Positions 15,477 through 23,950 of a DNA stretch of 64,000 nt are shown here, one piece after another. The position numbers and the translations under genes were made by a program. Positions within the stretch are counted from its first letter, which is position 1. The number at the start of each line of letters is the position of its first letter. The notes beneath the pieces are model-generated. The model worked only from the letters and a program-made list of their open reading frames with translations, made no database searches and was not told where the DNA came from. Where the stretch lies: NCBI GenBank assembly GCA_964568145.1, contig CAZMOZ010000008.1, positions 130,050 through 194,049 on the forward strand, in the 5' to 3' direction. This DNA comes from DSVZ01 sp964568145. GTDB taxonomy: Bacteria > Verrucomicrobiota > Verrucomicrobiia > Limisphaerales > J093.

Positions 15477-15520
15477 GGCTTGACGGAGTCTCTCTCCACC
15501 TTCTCAAGGCCAGATCGGCA
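15477..15520. repeat. Dispersed 44-bp repeat, copy 1
   Basis: Contains ttgacggagtctctctccac followed by a CTCAAGGCC-x-GA-x-CGGCA end. The same sequence recurs at 24886-24928 with about six differences, in the same orientation and again in an intergenic region beside other repeats. Confidence 0.6.
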
Positions 15521-15609
15521 TGAAACCGAGTACGCGAACGGCGGCTGGATCGCGCCCGGCCCTTGACGCGCGCGGGCAAGTCTGCGAGCGTGACAGCCGA
15601 CGTTGGTTT

Positions 15610-15685
15610 GGGGTCGTAGCTCAGTTGGTAGAGCACCACAATGGCATTGTGGGGGTCAGGGGTTCGAGTCCCCTCGGCTCCACCA
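15610..15685 (+). tRNA. trnA: tRNA-Ala (anticodon GGC)
   Basis: A 76-base cloverleaf with encoded CCA end. Acceptor GGGGTCG pairs with CGGCTCC allowing two G-U pairs; the D arm is GCTC-AGTTGGTA-GAGC; anticodon stem CCACA/TGTGG encloses ATGGCAT with anticodon GGC at positions 34-36; the T arm is CAGGGGTTCGAGTCCCCT. GGC reads alanine codons GCC and GCT. A TTGACG box about 45 bases upstream could be a -35 element, but no convincing -10 follows. Confidence 0.97.
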
Positions 15686-15764
15686 AACCTTCCCAAGCAT
15701 GGGCGGCCAGATGCGACGTTCCACGCAATCATCCTAGCAGCGGCTCCAGCCCGCCCAGCGTCGG

Positions 15765-15836
15765 TTCAAACCGAAAACTAAGGTTGGGCTGGCGGGACCC
15801 ACCGCGCCACAGCCGGCTTCGGTTTCCGGATTCAAA
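15765..15836. repeat. Palindromic element A, copy 1
   Basis: A 72-base imperfect palindrome. The left arm is TTCAAACCGAAAACTAAGG, the right arm GGCTTCGGTTTCCGGATTCAA, around a GC-rich centre with GGCGGGACC. It is one of five copies in this window (see 38486, 41122, 51871, 53685). It lies in the 328-base gap between the tRNA and the epimerase gene; nothing else in that gap is supported. Confidence 0.75.
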
Positions 15837-16013
15837 TGCCTGCGCTACTCCGGCTCAATACCCTTGGAACCCGACGCCCCCACCAACAAAGCCCGGCAGT
15901 TGCAGCAACTCGCTCTGCGGCATCTCGCCAAGACTTGAAAGTCCACAGCGCGGGCGCTTTCTGACTCCAAAATCAGTTGCGTCAGGGCGGCGTTTGCCTT
16001 TGGGTTTGGGCAC

Positions 16014-17069
16014 ATGAAGTTGCGCATGTGGCGGCAAGACCTGACCCTGGCCCATCGCTGGACCATTGCGCGGGAACTGGGTCCCGACGGGCGGGGCGGA
16101 AACGACGTTTGCCCGGTGGCGTTCATCGAATTGAGCGGCCGGGACGGCGTGGTGGGCATCGGCGAGGCGGCGCCGTCGCTGCGGTACGGCGAGACGGCGG
16201 ATTCGGTGATCGCGTTTTTCGAGCGGCTGAACCCTTACCAGTTGTCGTTCAGTGACCTGGAGGGCAGCCTGCGGTACCTGGCAACGGTCAGCCCGCGGAA
16301 TTACTGCGCCAAGGGCGCGGTGAACATGGCGTTATTGGACGGCGCGGCGCGGCTGGCCGGCAAGCCGCTGAACCAGTTTCTCGGCCTGGGCTTCACTGAA
16401 GGCCGGCACGTCACGTCGTTCAGCATCGGGATCGCCGCGCCCGAGCACATGCAGCGCAAAGCGGCCGAGGCGGCGGACTTTCCAGTTCTGAAGGTCAAAC
16501 TTGGCGGCCCGGACGACCGCGTGGCGTTCCGGGCGGTGCGCGAGGCGGCGCCCGACAAAACGTTGCGGGTGGACGCCAACGAGGCTTGGAAAACCAAGGA
16601 AGAGGCACTGGCCAACTTGGAATGGCTGGCCGCGGATGGCCGGATCGAATTCGTCGAGCAACCCATGCCGGCCACGACGCCCGCCGCTGACCTGGCGTGG
16701 CTGAAGGCGCGGTCGCCGCTGCCCTTGATGGCGGATGAATCGTACATCTACGCGGGCGATTTGCAGCAGGTCGTGGATGGCTTTCACGCGGTCAACGTCA
16801 AACTCGTGAAAGCCGGCGGGATCACGGCCGGCCGCGAGGCCTTGCAGGCCGCGCGGCGGGCCGGGCTCAAAACCATGCTGGGCTGCATGATCGAGTCGAG
16901 CGTGTTGATCAGTGCCGCCGCGCATCTGGCGGAACTGACTGATTGCCTCGATCTGGACGGCAACCTTTTGATTACCAACGATCCATACCATGGAGCAACC
17001 TGCCGCCAGGGCGTGCTGTCTTTCGCTGAGGCGCCAGCCCCGAGCGGTTTGCAGGTCGCCAAACGCTGA
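16014..17069 (+). CDS. Enolase-superfamily dipeptide epimerase-like enzyme
   Basis: Protein of 351 residues of the mandelate racemase / muconate lactonising enzyme group. Active-site lysines: LKVKLGG (K160, K162) and the second base in NVKLVKAGG (K266). Metal ligands: D187 in RVDANEAW, E215 in FVEQPMP and D241 in MADES. This set matches L-Ala-D/L-Glu epimerases (YkfB/YcjG type), which recycle murein peptides by epimerising the glutamate of L-Ala-D-Glu dipeptides; other dipeptide substrates are known in the group. It stands alone, cytoplasmic, with the ATG at 16014 directly before the capping domain. Confidence 0.88.
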   Translation: MKLRMWRQDLTLAHRWTIARELGPDGRGGNDVCPVAFIELSGRDGVVGIGEAAPSLRYGETADSVIAFFERLNPYQLSFSDLEGSLRYLATVSPRNYCAKGAVNMALLDGAARLAGKPLNQFLGLGFTEGRHVTSFSIGIAAPEHMQRKAAEAADFPVLKVKLGGPDDRVAFRAVREAAPDKTLRVDANEAWKTKEEALANLEWLAADGRIEFVEQPMPATTPAADLAWLKARSPLPLMADESYIYAGDLQQVVDGFHAVNVKLVKAGGITAGREALQAARRAGLKTMLGCMIESSVLISAAAHLAELTDCLDLDGNLLITNDPYHGATCRQGVLSFAEAPAPSGLQVAKR

Positions 17070-17295
17070 GTTCGAACGCGCACCGGCTGCCGGCGACAAA
17101 AAGTTGGCACGAGGAGGGAAATGAGCGGCGGCTGGTATCGTTATTGCTAAGACAAGCAGCGAGTTGTATTCGTATACGGAAAACCGTCTTGAAGCGGCGT
17201 GTCACGGGCCGGGGCGGGTGGCGGCGTGACGGGAGTGTGGCGAAAGCGTGTCAATCGTGGAACATTTGAGCGAACAGGCCGAAGATTCCTGACAG

Positions 17296-18135
17296 ATGGG
17301 ACCCGACCGACTCCAGATGCAGCGGTTGGAGTACAAGTACCTCATCAGCGCCCAACAGGCTCTGCTGGTGCGGGAATTTGTGCGCAGCCATCTTGAATTG
17401 GACGAGTACGGGGTGAACCAGCCGGACTGCTCTTACACGATTCACAGCCTGTACCTCGACTCGGACGGACTCAAGACCTACTGGGACACGATCAACGGGA
17501 ACAAAAATCGCTTCAAGCTGCGCCTGCGGTATTACACCCAGGAGCCGGACGCGCCGGTCTTTTTCGAGATCAAGCGCCGGGTCAACGACGCCATCCTCAA
17601 GCAGCGGGGCGGGGTGCGCCGCGAGGCCGTGCCGCTGTTGCTGGCCGGCCAGTTGCCGGGACCCGAACACCTGTTGACCTCCCAGCCCAAGCAGTTGGTG
17701 GCGGTGCAACGCTTCTGCCAGCTCATGCTCGAAATCCAGGCCAGCCCCAAGGCCCACGTGACCTACCGCCGCGAAGCCTGGATCAGCACGCACGACAACT
17801 CGGTGCGTGTCACGATGGATCGCGACGTGCGGGTGGCTCCGGAAGCCACCGCCCGGCTCCAAGTGGACATGGGCGAGCACGTGCGGCCGTTCGACGGCCG
17901 GGTGATCCTGGAACTCAAGTTCACCAGCCGTTTCCCCCGGTGGTTCCAGGATTTGGTCGAAACCTTCGGCTTCTTCCGCACCTCGGCCGCGAAGTACGCC
18001 GATGGCGTGGCCGCGATGGGCGTCGAGCGCTTCCGGCGGACCGCCGGATTGAACGGGGCGTCACTGGACAAGACCGTGACGCCGGAATCCGGGGTGGACA
18101 GATCACGCCGGCCGGAGTTAGAAGTCTTGGGTTGA
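17296..18135 (+). CDS. VTC-domain (polyphosphate polymerase-like) protein
   Basis: Protein of 279 residues; M7 (MQRLEYKYL) is an equally good start. It has the tunnel fold pattern of the VTC domain: R-L-E-Y-K-Y-L-I at the start, SLYLDSDGL, KLRLRYYT, FFEIKRRVND, VRVTMDRDVRV, and ILELKFTSRFP near the end. In yeast Vtc4 this domain makes polyphosphate from ATP; most bacterial members are uncharacterised. It heads a tight operon with a DUF4956 membrane protein 7 bases downstream and an HlyD-type protein 3 bases after that. VTC next to DUF4956 is a recurrent bacterial pairing. Confidence 0.88.
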   Translation: MGPDRLQMQRLEYKYLISAQQALLVREFVRSHLELDEYGVNQPDCSYTIHSLYLDSDGLKTYWDTINGNKNRFKLRLRYYTQEPDAPVFFEIKRRVNDAILKQRGGVRREAVPLLLAGQLPGPEHLLTSQPKQLVAVQRFCQLMLEIQASPKAHVTYRREAWISTHDNSVRVTMDRDVRVAPEATARLQVDMGEHVRPFDGRVILELKFTSRFPRWFQDLVETFGFFRTSAAKYADGVAAMGVERFRRTAGLNGASLDKTVTPESGVDRSRRPELEVLG

Positions 18136-18142
18136 AACGGGT

Positions 18143-18826
18143 ATGGACTGGTTCTTCAGAGGAGACTACGCCGCCACACCGATCAGCGTGCCGCTGCTCG
18201 CGCTTGGTTTGGTGCTCGCTTTCCTTGGCGGGCAGACGCTGGCCTGGGTGTACATGGTCACGCACAGCGGCCTGTCCTATTCGCGGAACTTCGTGGCGTC
18301 GTTGGTCGTCATTCCTGTGCTCACCGCCGGCGTCATGCAGGTGCTGGCGAACAACCTCATCACCGCGTTCGGCATGATGGCGGTCTTTGCCATCGTGCGC
18401 TTCCGCAACATCCTCCGCGACACGCTGGACACCAGTTACATCCTGGCCTGCCTGGTCATCGGCATGGCGTGCGGCACCCAGCGCTACCCGGTGGCGGTGG
18501 TGGTGACCGTGCTGGTGGCCGGCGTGATGGTGTATCTCTGGGTCACGGCGTTTGGCAGCCGGCACCGGTACGACGTGATCCTGAACCTCCACTGGGCGCG
18601 GCCAATGTCCGAGCTGGATGAACTGCGCCAGCTTTTCCACCGCCACAGCCGCCGGACCTTCTGCGCCAGCCAGCGCCTCAACGAAGCCTACGGCGGCACC
18701 GACCTTTCCTACCGTCTCCTGCTGCGGGACCCCAGCCGGCTCGAGGATCTGGTCAAGGAACTGCGCGCGCTCTCCGGCATCTCGCGCGTGACCAGCCTGC
18801 AGGCGGAGGACGAGTCCGAGGTTTGA
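18143..18826 (+). CDS. DUF4956 membrane protein
   Basis: Protein of 227 residues with about four transmembrane helices in the first 145 residues (ISVPLLALGLVLAFLGGQT, NFVASLVVIPVLTAGVMQVL, ILACLVIGMAC, VAVVVTVLVAGVMVYLWV). FAIVRFRNILRDT between helices 2 and 3 is the hallmark of DUF4956. A cytoplasmic tail of about 80 residues follows. Family function is unknown, but it is commonly encoded beside VTC-domain proteins, as here, suggesting that it anchors or exports the product. Confidence 0.9.
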   Translation: MDWFFRGDYAATPISVPLLALGLVLAFLGGQTLAWVYMVTHSGLSYSRNFVASLVVIPVLTAGVMQVLANNLITAFGMMAVFAIVRFRNILRDTLDTSYILACLVIGMACGTQRYPVAVVVTVLVAGVMVYLWVTAFGSRHRYDVILNLHWARPMSELDELRQLFHRHSRRTFCASQRLNEAYGGTDLSYRLLLRDPSRLEDLVKELRALSGISRVTSLQAEDESEV

Positions 18827-18829
18827 GCC

Positions 18830-20005
18830 ATGAAACGCCTGCCCCCGATACCCACCCCGCCCGCCTTGCGCTGGCGAGAGTTCCGGATTCGCGCGCTGCC
18901 GGTCATGGTGTTCGTCGCCGCCGTGGTCGGCGTGGTGTGGATCTGGAACCGCGACCTGGCGGCGCCCATGCTGGTGGGTGAGGTGGAACTGCGCCGCGCC
19001 CATGTGACCAGCACCCTTCCGGGCACCGTAGCCAAACTCACGGTGGACCGCTTCGCCAACGTCCGCGCCGGAGATCTCGTAGCCGAAGTGCTGGTCTGCG
19101 ATCCCCGTTACCTCGAAAGCACCCTGGGCGTGGTCAAGGCCGAGGCGGAAATTCTCCGGCTCCAGCTTGATCCGGTGGTCACCACCGAACGGTCGCGGGT
19201 GGATTTCCAGCGTCTGCGCCTGGAGCTGCTCGACCAGAAAGTCCAGCTCGGCTCCAGCCAGATGCAACTGCGCTACGCCGAGGCCGAGTACGATCGCATT
19301 GCCGCGCTGCGCCGCGAGCAATCCGGCATCGCCTCGCAATCCGATCTGGAGATCGCCCTGCGCGACCGCGACGCGCTGCGCAGCGAAGTCCAGACCCGCG
19401 AGCGCCTGATCCGCGAGCTGGAAAGCGACATGGAACGACTGCGCGTCAGCCGGCCCGCCGACGCCACCGACGCCCTGCCCGAAGGCTGGCGCCTCGCGCT
19501 CGAGCTGCAGGAACAACGGCTCCGGCAGGCCCTGGCCGAATTCGGACCGGTCACGCTGACCGCGCCGATTGACGGCACGGTGAGCACCGTGTACCGCAAC
19601 TCCGGCGAAAACGTGGCTGCCGGCGAACCCATCGTCACCATCACCGCCGCGCGCAGCGAACGGATTGTGGCGTATCTCCTGCCGCCGTGGCGTCAGGAAC
19701 CCGCGGTGGGCACGCCGGTGGAAGTCCGTTCACGTTCGGGCCAGCGGCCGGTGGGGCGGGCCCGCATTCTCGAAGTCGGCCGCCACCTCGATGTCGTCAC
19801 CCCCACCCTGGCCTACCAACTGGGCACGCGCGCCAGCAGCCTGGCGCAGAACGCCCTGATGGGCGGTCCGGTCAACGGCACCCTGCCCGTGTCCGGCCTG
19901 CCCCTGGCCATCAGCCTGCCCGAAGGGCTGAACCTGCGTCCTGGCGAAGCGGTGGACCTGCGCCTGCTGCCGGTCAGCGAAGCTGCGCCCGCGCCGGCCA
20001 ACTGA
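18830..20005 (+). CDS. HlyD/EmrA-type membrane fusion protein
   Basis: Protein of 391 residues with one N-terminal membrane anchor (LPVMVFVAAVVGVVWIW), a lipoyl-like half domain (about 50-85), a long alpha-helical hairpin or coiled coil (about 90-225, with S-D-L-E-I-A-L-R-D-R at the turn) and the second lipoyl half starting LTAPIDGTVSTVY, then a beta-barrel domain. Such proteins link an inner-membrane pump to the outer envelope. No ABC, MFS or RND pump is encoded beside it, so within this operon it may work with the DUF4956 protein. Confidence 0.85.
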   Translation: MKRLPPIPTPPALRWREFRIRALPVMVFVAAVVGVVWIWNRDLAAPMLVGEVELRRAHVTSTLPGTVAKLTVDRFANVRAGDLVAEVLVCDPRYLESTLGVVKAEAEILRLQLDPVVTTERSRVDFQRLRLELLDQKVQLGSSQMQLRYAEAEYDRIAALRREQSGIASQSDLEIALRDRDALRSEVQTRERLIRELESDMERLRVSRPADATDALPEGWRLALELQEQRLRQALAEFGPVTLTAPIDGTVSTVYRNSGENVAAGEPIVTITAARSERIVAYLLPPWRQEPAVGTPVEVRSRSGQRPVGRARILEVGRHLDVVTPTLAYQLGTRASSLAQNALMGGPVNGTLPVSGLPLAISLPEGLNLRPGEAVDLRLLPVSEAAPAPAN

Positions 20006-20026
20006 TCGCCGGAACCGGCGTTCGTT

Positions 20027-20103
20027 GTGGCGCGGGCGATCCGCCCGCAGCCGTGGCACGAGCGATCTCGCTCGCGCCTGCGAAACAGGCGACCCGCCCG
20101 CGG
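20027..20103. repeat. Cluster of variable-stem hairpin repeats (family B)
   Basis: Three related short units stand side by side between two converging genes: GTGGCGCGGGCGATCCGCCC at 20027, GTGGCACGAGCGATCTCGCT at 20053, and an ACAGGCGACCCGCCCGCGG unit near 20084. The first two share the GTGG edge and a GCGAT centre while the flanking stem bases change together. This is the same family as 13024, 15380, 24795 and 24981. Confidence 0.6.
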
Positions 20104-20120
20104 AACTTCAGTTCACGACC

Positions 20121-21497
20121 TCACCCAACCGGCGCGCCCGCCTCGCCGCCAGCGGGACGCGCCGTCAAGCCCAGCCGTTCACGCGCAAACGCCAGCGCCG
20201 CCTCGCGCGACGTCAGTTCATCCTGCAACTGCCGTTCCCGAATCTCGGCCAGCAACGCGCCCAATTCACGGCCGGGCTTCATGCCCAGCGCAATCAAGTC
20301 GTCGCCGCGCGCCAGCGGCGGTTTGATTTCCGGCCGCCGGCTTACCGCCGCGGCTTCACGGACAACCAGTTCGTAGTGATCCAGCCGGCCATGCGAGCCC
20401 AGACAGTCCAGCCGGTGCAGCTCGAGTTCGAGCGGGAAAGTCTCGCGCAGCACCAGCCGCCGCAGCGTGGTCTTGCGCATGTGCGGCACGTCCTTGAACT
20501 GCATGTGATACCGCACCACCGCGGCCACGGTCTCGATTTCCCGGTTGGGAAACCGCAGCCGCCGCAGGATGTCCCGCGCCCTCGCCTCGCCGAGTTGTTC
20601 GTGGCCGTGGAACTGGATGGCGCCGGTCCGCGGGTCGCGCCGGGCGGTGAGCGGTTTGGCCACGTCGTGCAGCAAAACACTCCACGCCAGCGCGGGCGGC
20701 GCTCCGGCCGGCAGCAGCGCGAGCATCCGGCGGACGTGCTCGTAAACCGTGCCTTCCGGGTGGTGATCCGGCGGCTGCTCGCAGGTTTCAAAGGCCGCCA
20801 CCTCCGGCAGCACCTCGCGCAACAGCCCGCTGTCGCGCAGCAGGTCCAGCCCGCGCGCGGCGTGCGGCGGGGCGAAAAGCTTCAGCAGCTCGTCGCGAAT
20901 CCGTTCCGCGCTCACGCGCCCGATGAGCGCCGCGTGTGCCTTCACCGCCGTGAAGGTCGCCTCCTCGATCTCGAACTCAAGCTGCGCCGCGAACCGCACC
21001 ACGCGCAACAACCGCAGATGATCCTCGCCGAGCCGCGCGGCCGGGTCGCCGATCAGCCGGATGAGCCGCGCCTCGAGGTCCGCCCGCCCGCCCACCCAGT
21101 CGTGCAGCGTGCCGGTGATCGGGTCGAAGAACAGGCCGTTCACCGTCAGATCGCGGCGGCACGCGTCCTCCATCGCATTGGTGAAGCGCACTTCGTCCGG
21201 GCGGCGGCCGTCACTGTACCCGGTTTCCGCGCGAAAGGTGGAGACCTGAAACTCGACGCCGCGCACGACCACCAAGATCACGCCGAACTGCCGGCCCACC
21301 GGCACGGTGTGCCGGAACAAGGCTTCCACCTGCTCCGGCCGCGCGGAGGTGGCGATGTCGTAATCGCCCGGCTCGCGTCCCAGCAAGGTGTCGCGCACGC
21401 AGCCGCCCACCCAGAAGGCCAGATGCCCGCGGGCTCGCAGGCGGGCGACGATGCCGCGGGCCAGAGCGCGGCGCTGGCGGTGGCCGGCCGGCTTCAT
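20121..21497 (-). CDS. Class II tRNA nucleotidyltransferase / poly(A) polymerase family protein with HD domain
   Basis: Protein of 458 residues. The nucleotidyltransferase core has GGCVRDTLLGREPGDYDIAT with the two metal-binding aspartates of the D-x-D motif, then RRDLTVNGLFFD and RLGEDHLRLLRVVRFAA, standard for CCA-adding enzymes and bacterial poly(A) polymerases, which cannot be told apart reliably by eye. An HD-domain segment (VLLHDVAKP) at about residue 285 suggests a phosphohydrolase module as in E. coli-type CCA enzymes. Start: the ATG at 21497 overlaps the stop of the upstream gene (ATGA). It is the last gene of a three-gene overlapping run. Confidence 0.88.
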   Translation of the reverse strand: MKPAGHRQRRALARGIVARLRARGHLAFWVGGCVRDTLLGREPGDYDIATSARPEQVEALFRHTVPVGRQFGVILVVVRGVEFQVSTFRAETGYSDGRRPDEVRFTNAMEDACRRDLTVNGLFFDPITGTLHDWVGGRADLEARLIRLIGDPAARLGEDHLRLLRVVRFAAQLEFEIEEATFTAVKAHAALIGRVSAERIRDELLKLFAPPHAARGLDLLRDSGLLREVLPEVAAFETCEQPPDHHPEGTVYEHVRRMLALLPAGAPPALAWSVLLHDVAKPLTARRDPRTGAIQFHGHEQLGEARARDILRRLRFPNREIETVAAVVRYHMQFKDVPHMRKTTLRRLVLRETFPLELELHRLDCLGSHGRLDHYELVVREAAAVSRRPEIKPPLARGDDLIALGMKPGRELGALLAEIRERQLQDELTSREAALAFARERLGLTARPAGGEAGAPVG

Positions 21498-22591
21498 GCG
21501 ATCTCGCCGGCCGAGGGCAGCGGCGCGGGCCGGCCACGGCGGAACCGCAGGTACACCACCCCGCCCAGCAGGCTCCAGCTCAGGCTGCCGGCGTAGGCCA
21601 GGAGCGAGAGCGACAGCGCGGCCGCCGCGGGCACGCGAATCTCGGGCACGGTCAGCGCCAGCACGTAGAGGTTTTCGCGGATGCCCAGTCCGCTGGGAGT
21701 GATTGGCAGGGCCGAGATGCAGATGATGATCGGCACCAGCACCAGCAGAAACCGGAACGGGATGTCCAGTCCCAAGCCGCGCGCCAGCGCCCAGATTTGC
21801 AGCACGCATGCCAGGTTCAGCACCATCGAAAGCGCAAAGGCCCGGGCCAGCAGACCGCGCTGGCGGCCCAGCCGGCGCATCGCCTCGAGGGCGCGTTCCA
21901 GCGTGGGGCCTTTCGGCAGGCGGCGCAGCCAGTCGCGCGCGCCAGGCCAGAGCCGGGACAATCCGCCTTGAAAGGAAAGGCCGCCGAGCAACAACAACCC
22001 GCCCAACATGCCCAGCGTCAGCAATCCGAGCACGCCCAGCCGCGGATGCCGAGTGAGCAGGTCTAGGTTCGGCGCCATCATCACGGCGGCAAACACCAGC
22101 ATGGCCAGCAGCCCGATGAGCCGGTCCACGATCACCGACACCACCGCCTCCGCCTTGAGATGGTGGGTTTCGCCCGCGGCGTAGTAAGCCTTGACGAGGT
22201 CGCCGCCGGTGGAACCGAGCAGGAAGGCGTTGAAGCCATGCGCCACGAGGCTGATTTCCACGGCGCGAGCAGCCGGGATGTCCACGCCCTGGGCGTGCAG
22301 CACGCGATGCCAGCGCACGGCTCCGAGAAAGATCGTGGCGCCCATGAAGACCAGCGACAACGCGCCTTCGAGCGGCCGGATCTTGCCCAGAACGTCGGTC
22401 AAAGCCCGCGGTCCCGCCGTCCAGGCCTGGCGCCATTGTTCGGTCCGACTCAACTCCGTCCATTGCCGGCCCTGGCGCTCCCAGGCCAGCCGGCCTTCGC
22501 TGACGAAGATGGTGTGGAAGGCCCAGCCGAGCAGCAGCGCGCAAATCCCCAGCCGCCAGACGATGCGCCACGTGTTGCGGCCTGGCTTCAC
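21494..22591 (-). CDS. YbhN/LPG-synthase-TM family membrane protein (putative lipid flippase)
   Basis: Protein of 365 residues from a GTG start whose first bases overlap the stop of the epimerase gene (GTGA). About eight hydrophobic helices; the AHGFNAFLLGSTGGDLVKAY segment is characteristic of the UPF0104 / lysylphosphatidylglycerol-synthase transmembrane family, and PITPSGLGIRE fits its second signature region. Members without the C-terminal synthase domain are thought to move lipids across the membrane. Translation is coupled to both neighbours, but the shared role is unclear. Confidence 0.85.
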   Translation of the reverse strand: MKPGRNTWRIVWRLGICALLLGWAFHTIFVSEGRLAWERQGRQWTELSRTEQWRQAWTAGPRALTDVLGKIRPLEGALSLVFMGATIFLGAVRWHRVLHAQGVDIPAARAVEISLVAHGFNAFLLGSTGGDLVKAYYAAGETHHLKAEAVVSVIVDRLIGLLAMLVFAAVMMAPNLDLLTRHPRLGVLGLLTLGMLGGLLLLGGLSFQGGLSRLWPGARDWLRRLPKGPTLERALEAMRRLGRQRGLLARAFALSMVLNLACVLQIWALARGLGLDIPFRFLLVLVPIIICISALPITPSGLGIRENLYVLALTVPEIRVPAAAALSLSLLAYAGSLSWSLLGGVVYLRFRRGRPAPLPSAGEIA

Positions 22592-23502
22592 GTCTCGCCC
22601 CAGATGGCTCGCAGGTGCACGAAGCCGGCCAGCACTTCCTCGCGCTCCAGCGCGGGGCTCAACTCGATGACCTTGATGTGCTCCGGCTTCACAAACGGCT
22701 GGAGCACCGCGAAGTCAATCGCGCCCCGGCCCGGCGCGCGGTGGTCGCGGCCGGGAAACTCGACGTCGTGGATGTGGAAGCCGGCGAGGTCGGCCGCCAG
22801 CGACTCGAGGTGCATCGCATGGTTGATGAAGCCCAGGTTTTCTTTGATCTGGGCGTGGCCGGTGTCGTGCCAGTACCGCACCACGCCGCCGCGGAATTCA
22901 AACAGGAGGAACGGAAAGTCGGTCTCGAAGGGAATCTCCTCGAGCGCCTCGCGGTTTTCGATGCCCAGCAGCAGTCCGCGGCGGCGGGCATCCTCCTCGA
23001 TCTGGCGCAGCAACTCGTAGGCGACTTCCAGGTGGCGTTCCTTGCAGGCCTCGCGCCGCGCCTCGGCCTCCTCGCACAGCCGCCGGTATTTGGGGGTGTC
23101 GGTCTGCCCCGCGGCCGCCAGCTCGAGCAGCTTGCCGGTGTACTCGCGCATATCCACCTCGCCGAGATGCAACACGACCAGCGAGGCCTTCACGCGTTCG
23201 GCCAGCTCGAGGGTTTTCAGCGTGTGACGCAGCGCGTTCTCGCGTTCGCGGCGGTCGAGCGAGGTGAACTTGAAGACGTTGGGCGCGGCGCGGTTGAGGC
23301 CCAGCGGCAACGGGCAGTAGTTGTGGAGCGTGCTGATCTTGATCTCGCCGGCGTCCACGGCCTCGAGGATGCCCGGCACCAGGCTCAGACGGATGCCGTG
23401 GCTGAGCTCGGCGTACTCGAAACCCAGCTCGCGGATTTCCCGCAGCATGGCCCGGCCGTCGGCGTGGCGGTCGGAATTCCAGCAGGTGGACAGGGCGTAC
23501 AT
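22588..23502 (-). CDS. Sugar phosphate isomerase/epimerase-like TIM barrel (AP endonuclease 2 family)
   Basis: Protein of 304 residues matching the xylose isomerase-like TIM-barrel family: opening strand with C-W-N-S-D-R-H, ELSHGIRLSLVPGIL, a metal-site Glu in LLLGIENREAL, YWHDTGHAQI with Asp and His ligands, and GFHIHDVEFPGRDHRAPG with two histidines and an aspartate. Members use a divalent metal for sugar isomerisation or epimerisation, or as AP endonucleases; substrate is unknown here. It heads an overlapping run with the YbhN-like and nucleotidyltransferase genes, and a strong hairpin separates it from rpsU. Confidence 0.8.
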   Translation of the reverse strand: MYALSTCWNSDRHADGRAMLREIRELGFEYAELSHGIRLSLVPGILEAVDAGEIKISTLHNYCPLPLGLNRAAPNVFKFTSLDRRERENALRHTLKTLELAERVKASLVVLHLGEVDMREYTGKLLELAAAGQTDTPKYRRLCEEAEARREACKERHLEVAYELLRQIEEDARRRGLLLGIENREALEEIPFETDFPFLLFEFRGGVVRYWHDTGHAQIKENLGFINHAMHLESLAADLAGFHIHDVEFPGRDHRAPGRGAIDFAVLQPFVKPEHIKVIELSPALEREEVLAGFVHLRAIWGET

Positions 23503-23507
23503 ACAAA

Positions 23508-23551
23508 CGCAGGGCCGGGCGTGGGTGTGCGGCCCCGCGCCCGGCCCTGCG
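23508..23551 (-). terminator. 14-bp stem hairpin after rpsU
   Basis: CGCAGGGCCGGGCG at 23508-23521 is the exact reverse complement of CGCCCGGCCCTGCG at 23538-23551, with a 16-base loop. On the minus strand it follows the rpsU stop by 14 bases and is trailed by TTTG, a short U run, then the ATG of the next gene at 23502. It probably ends or attenuates the rpsU transcript. Confidence 0.6.
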
Positions 23552-23565
23552 CAGAGTCCGGCGGG

Positions 23566-23763
23566 TTACAGGTCCGCGTACCGCGCGGCGAGCATGGCGT
23601 TGAACCGCGCCACCTTCAGCTTGCGCCGGCGTTTCTCACTGGGCTTCTCGTAATGACGATGGTTGCGGACCTCCCGCAACACGCCTTCGCGATCCACCCG
23701 CTTCTTCAGGCGGCGAAGCGCCCGTTCGACCGCCTCGCCTTTCTTCAACCGGATTTCAGTCAA
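23566..23763 (-). CDS. rpsU: Ribosomal protein S21 (bS21)
   Basis: Protein of 65 residues, the normal length. MTEIRLKKGEAVERALRRLK is followed by a basic KRRRKL-rich second half typical of bS21, which sits on the 30S platform near the anti-Shine-Dalgarno helix and promotes initiation. The gene is monocistronic by spacing: 187 bases separate it from the upstream glycosyltransferase gene, and a 14-pair hairpin follows. G+A-rich bases (GAGAGGAAGTGAG) about 10 bases before the ATG give a strong ribosome binding site. Confidence 0.96.
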   Translation of the reverse strand: MTEIRLKKGEAVERALRRLKKRVDREGVLREVRNHRHYEKPSEKRRRKLKVARFNAMLAARYADL

Positions 23764-23950
23764 AGGTAACTCACTTCCTCTCTAGCGACCTGGACCCGTC
23801 CGCGTCCAACGCGGTCAAGCCCTTCTGGTCAAGGGCGGTGAGGCTAGAGTTCCCCGCCCCGGACTGTCAACGGCCAAAGCCGCTCCGCGGCACAATTCAC
23901 TGCTTCTCAGTGCCTTGGACCTCGGTGGCCCCGGCCGACGCCGCCCGCGT

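Noticed and set aside
15560..15600. Promoter for tRNA-Ala at TTGACG
   Set aside because: A -35-like hexamer is present but no acceptable -10 box stands at the right distance.
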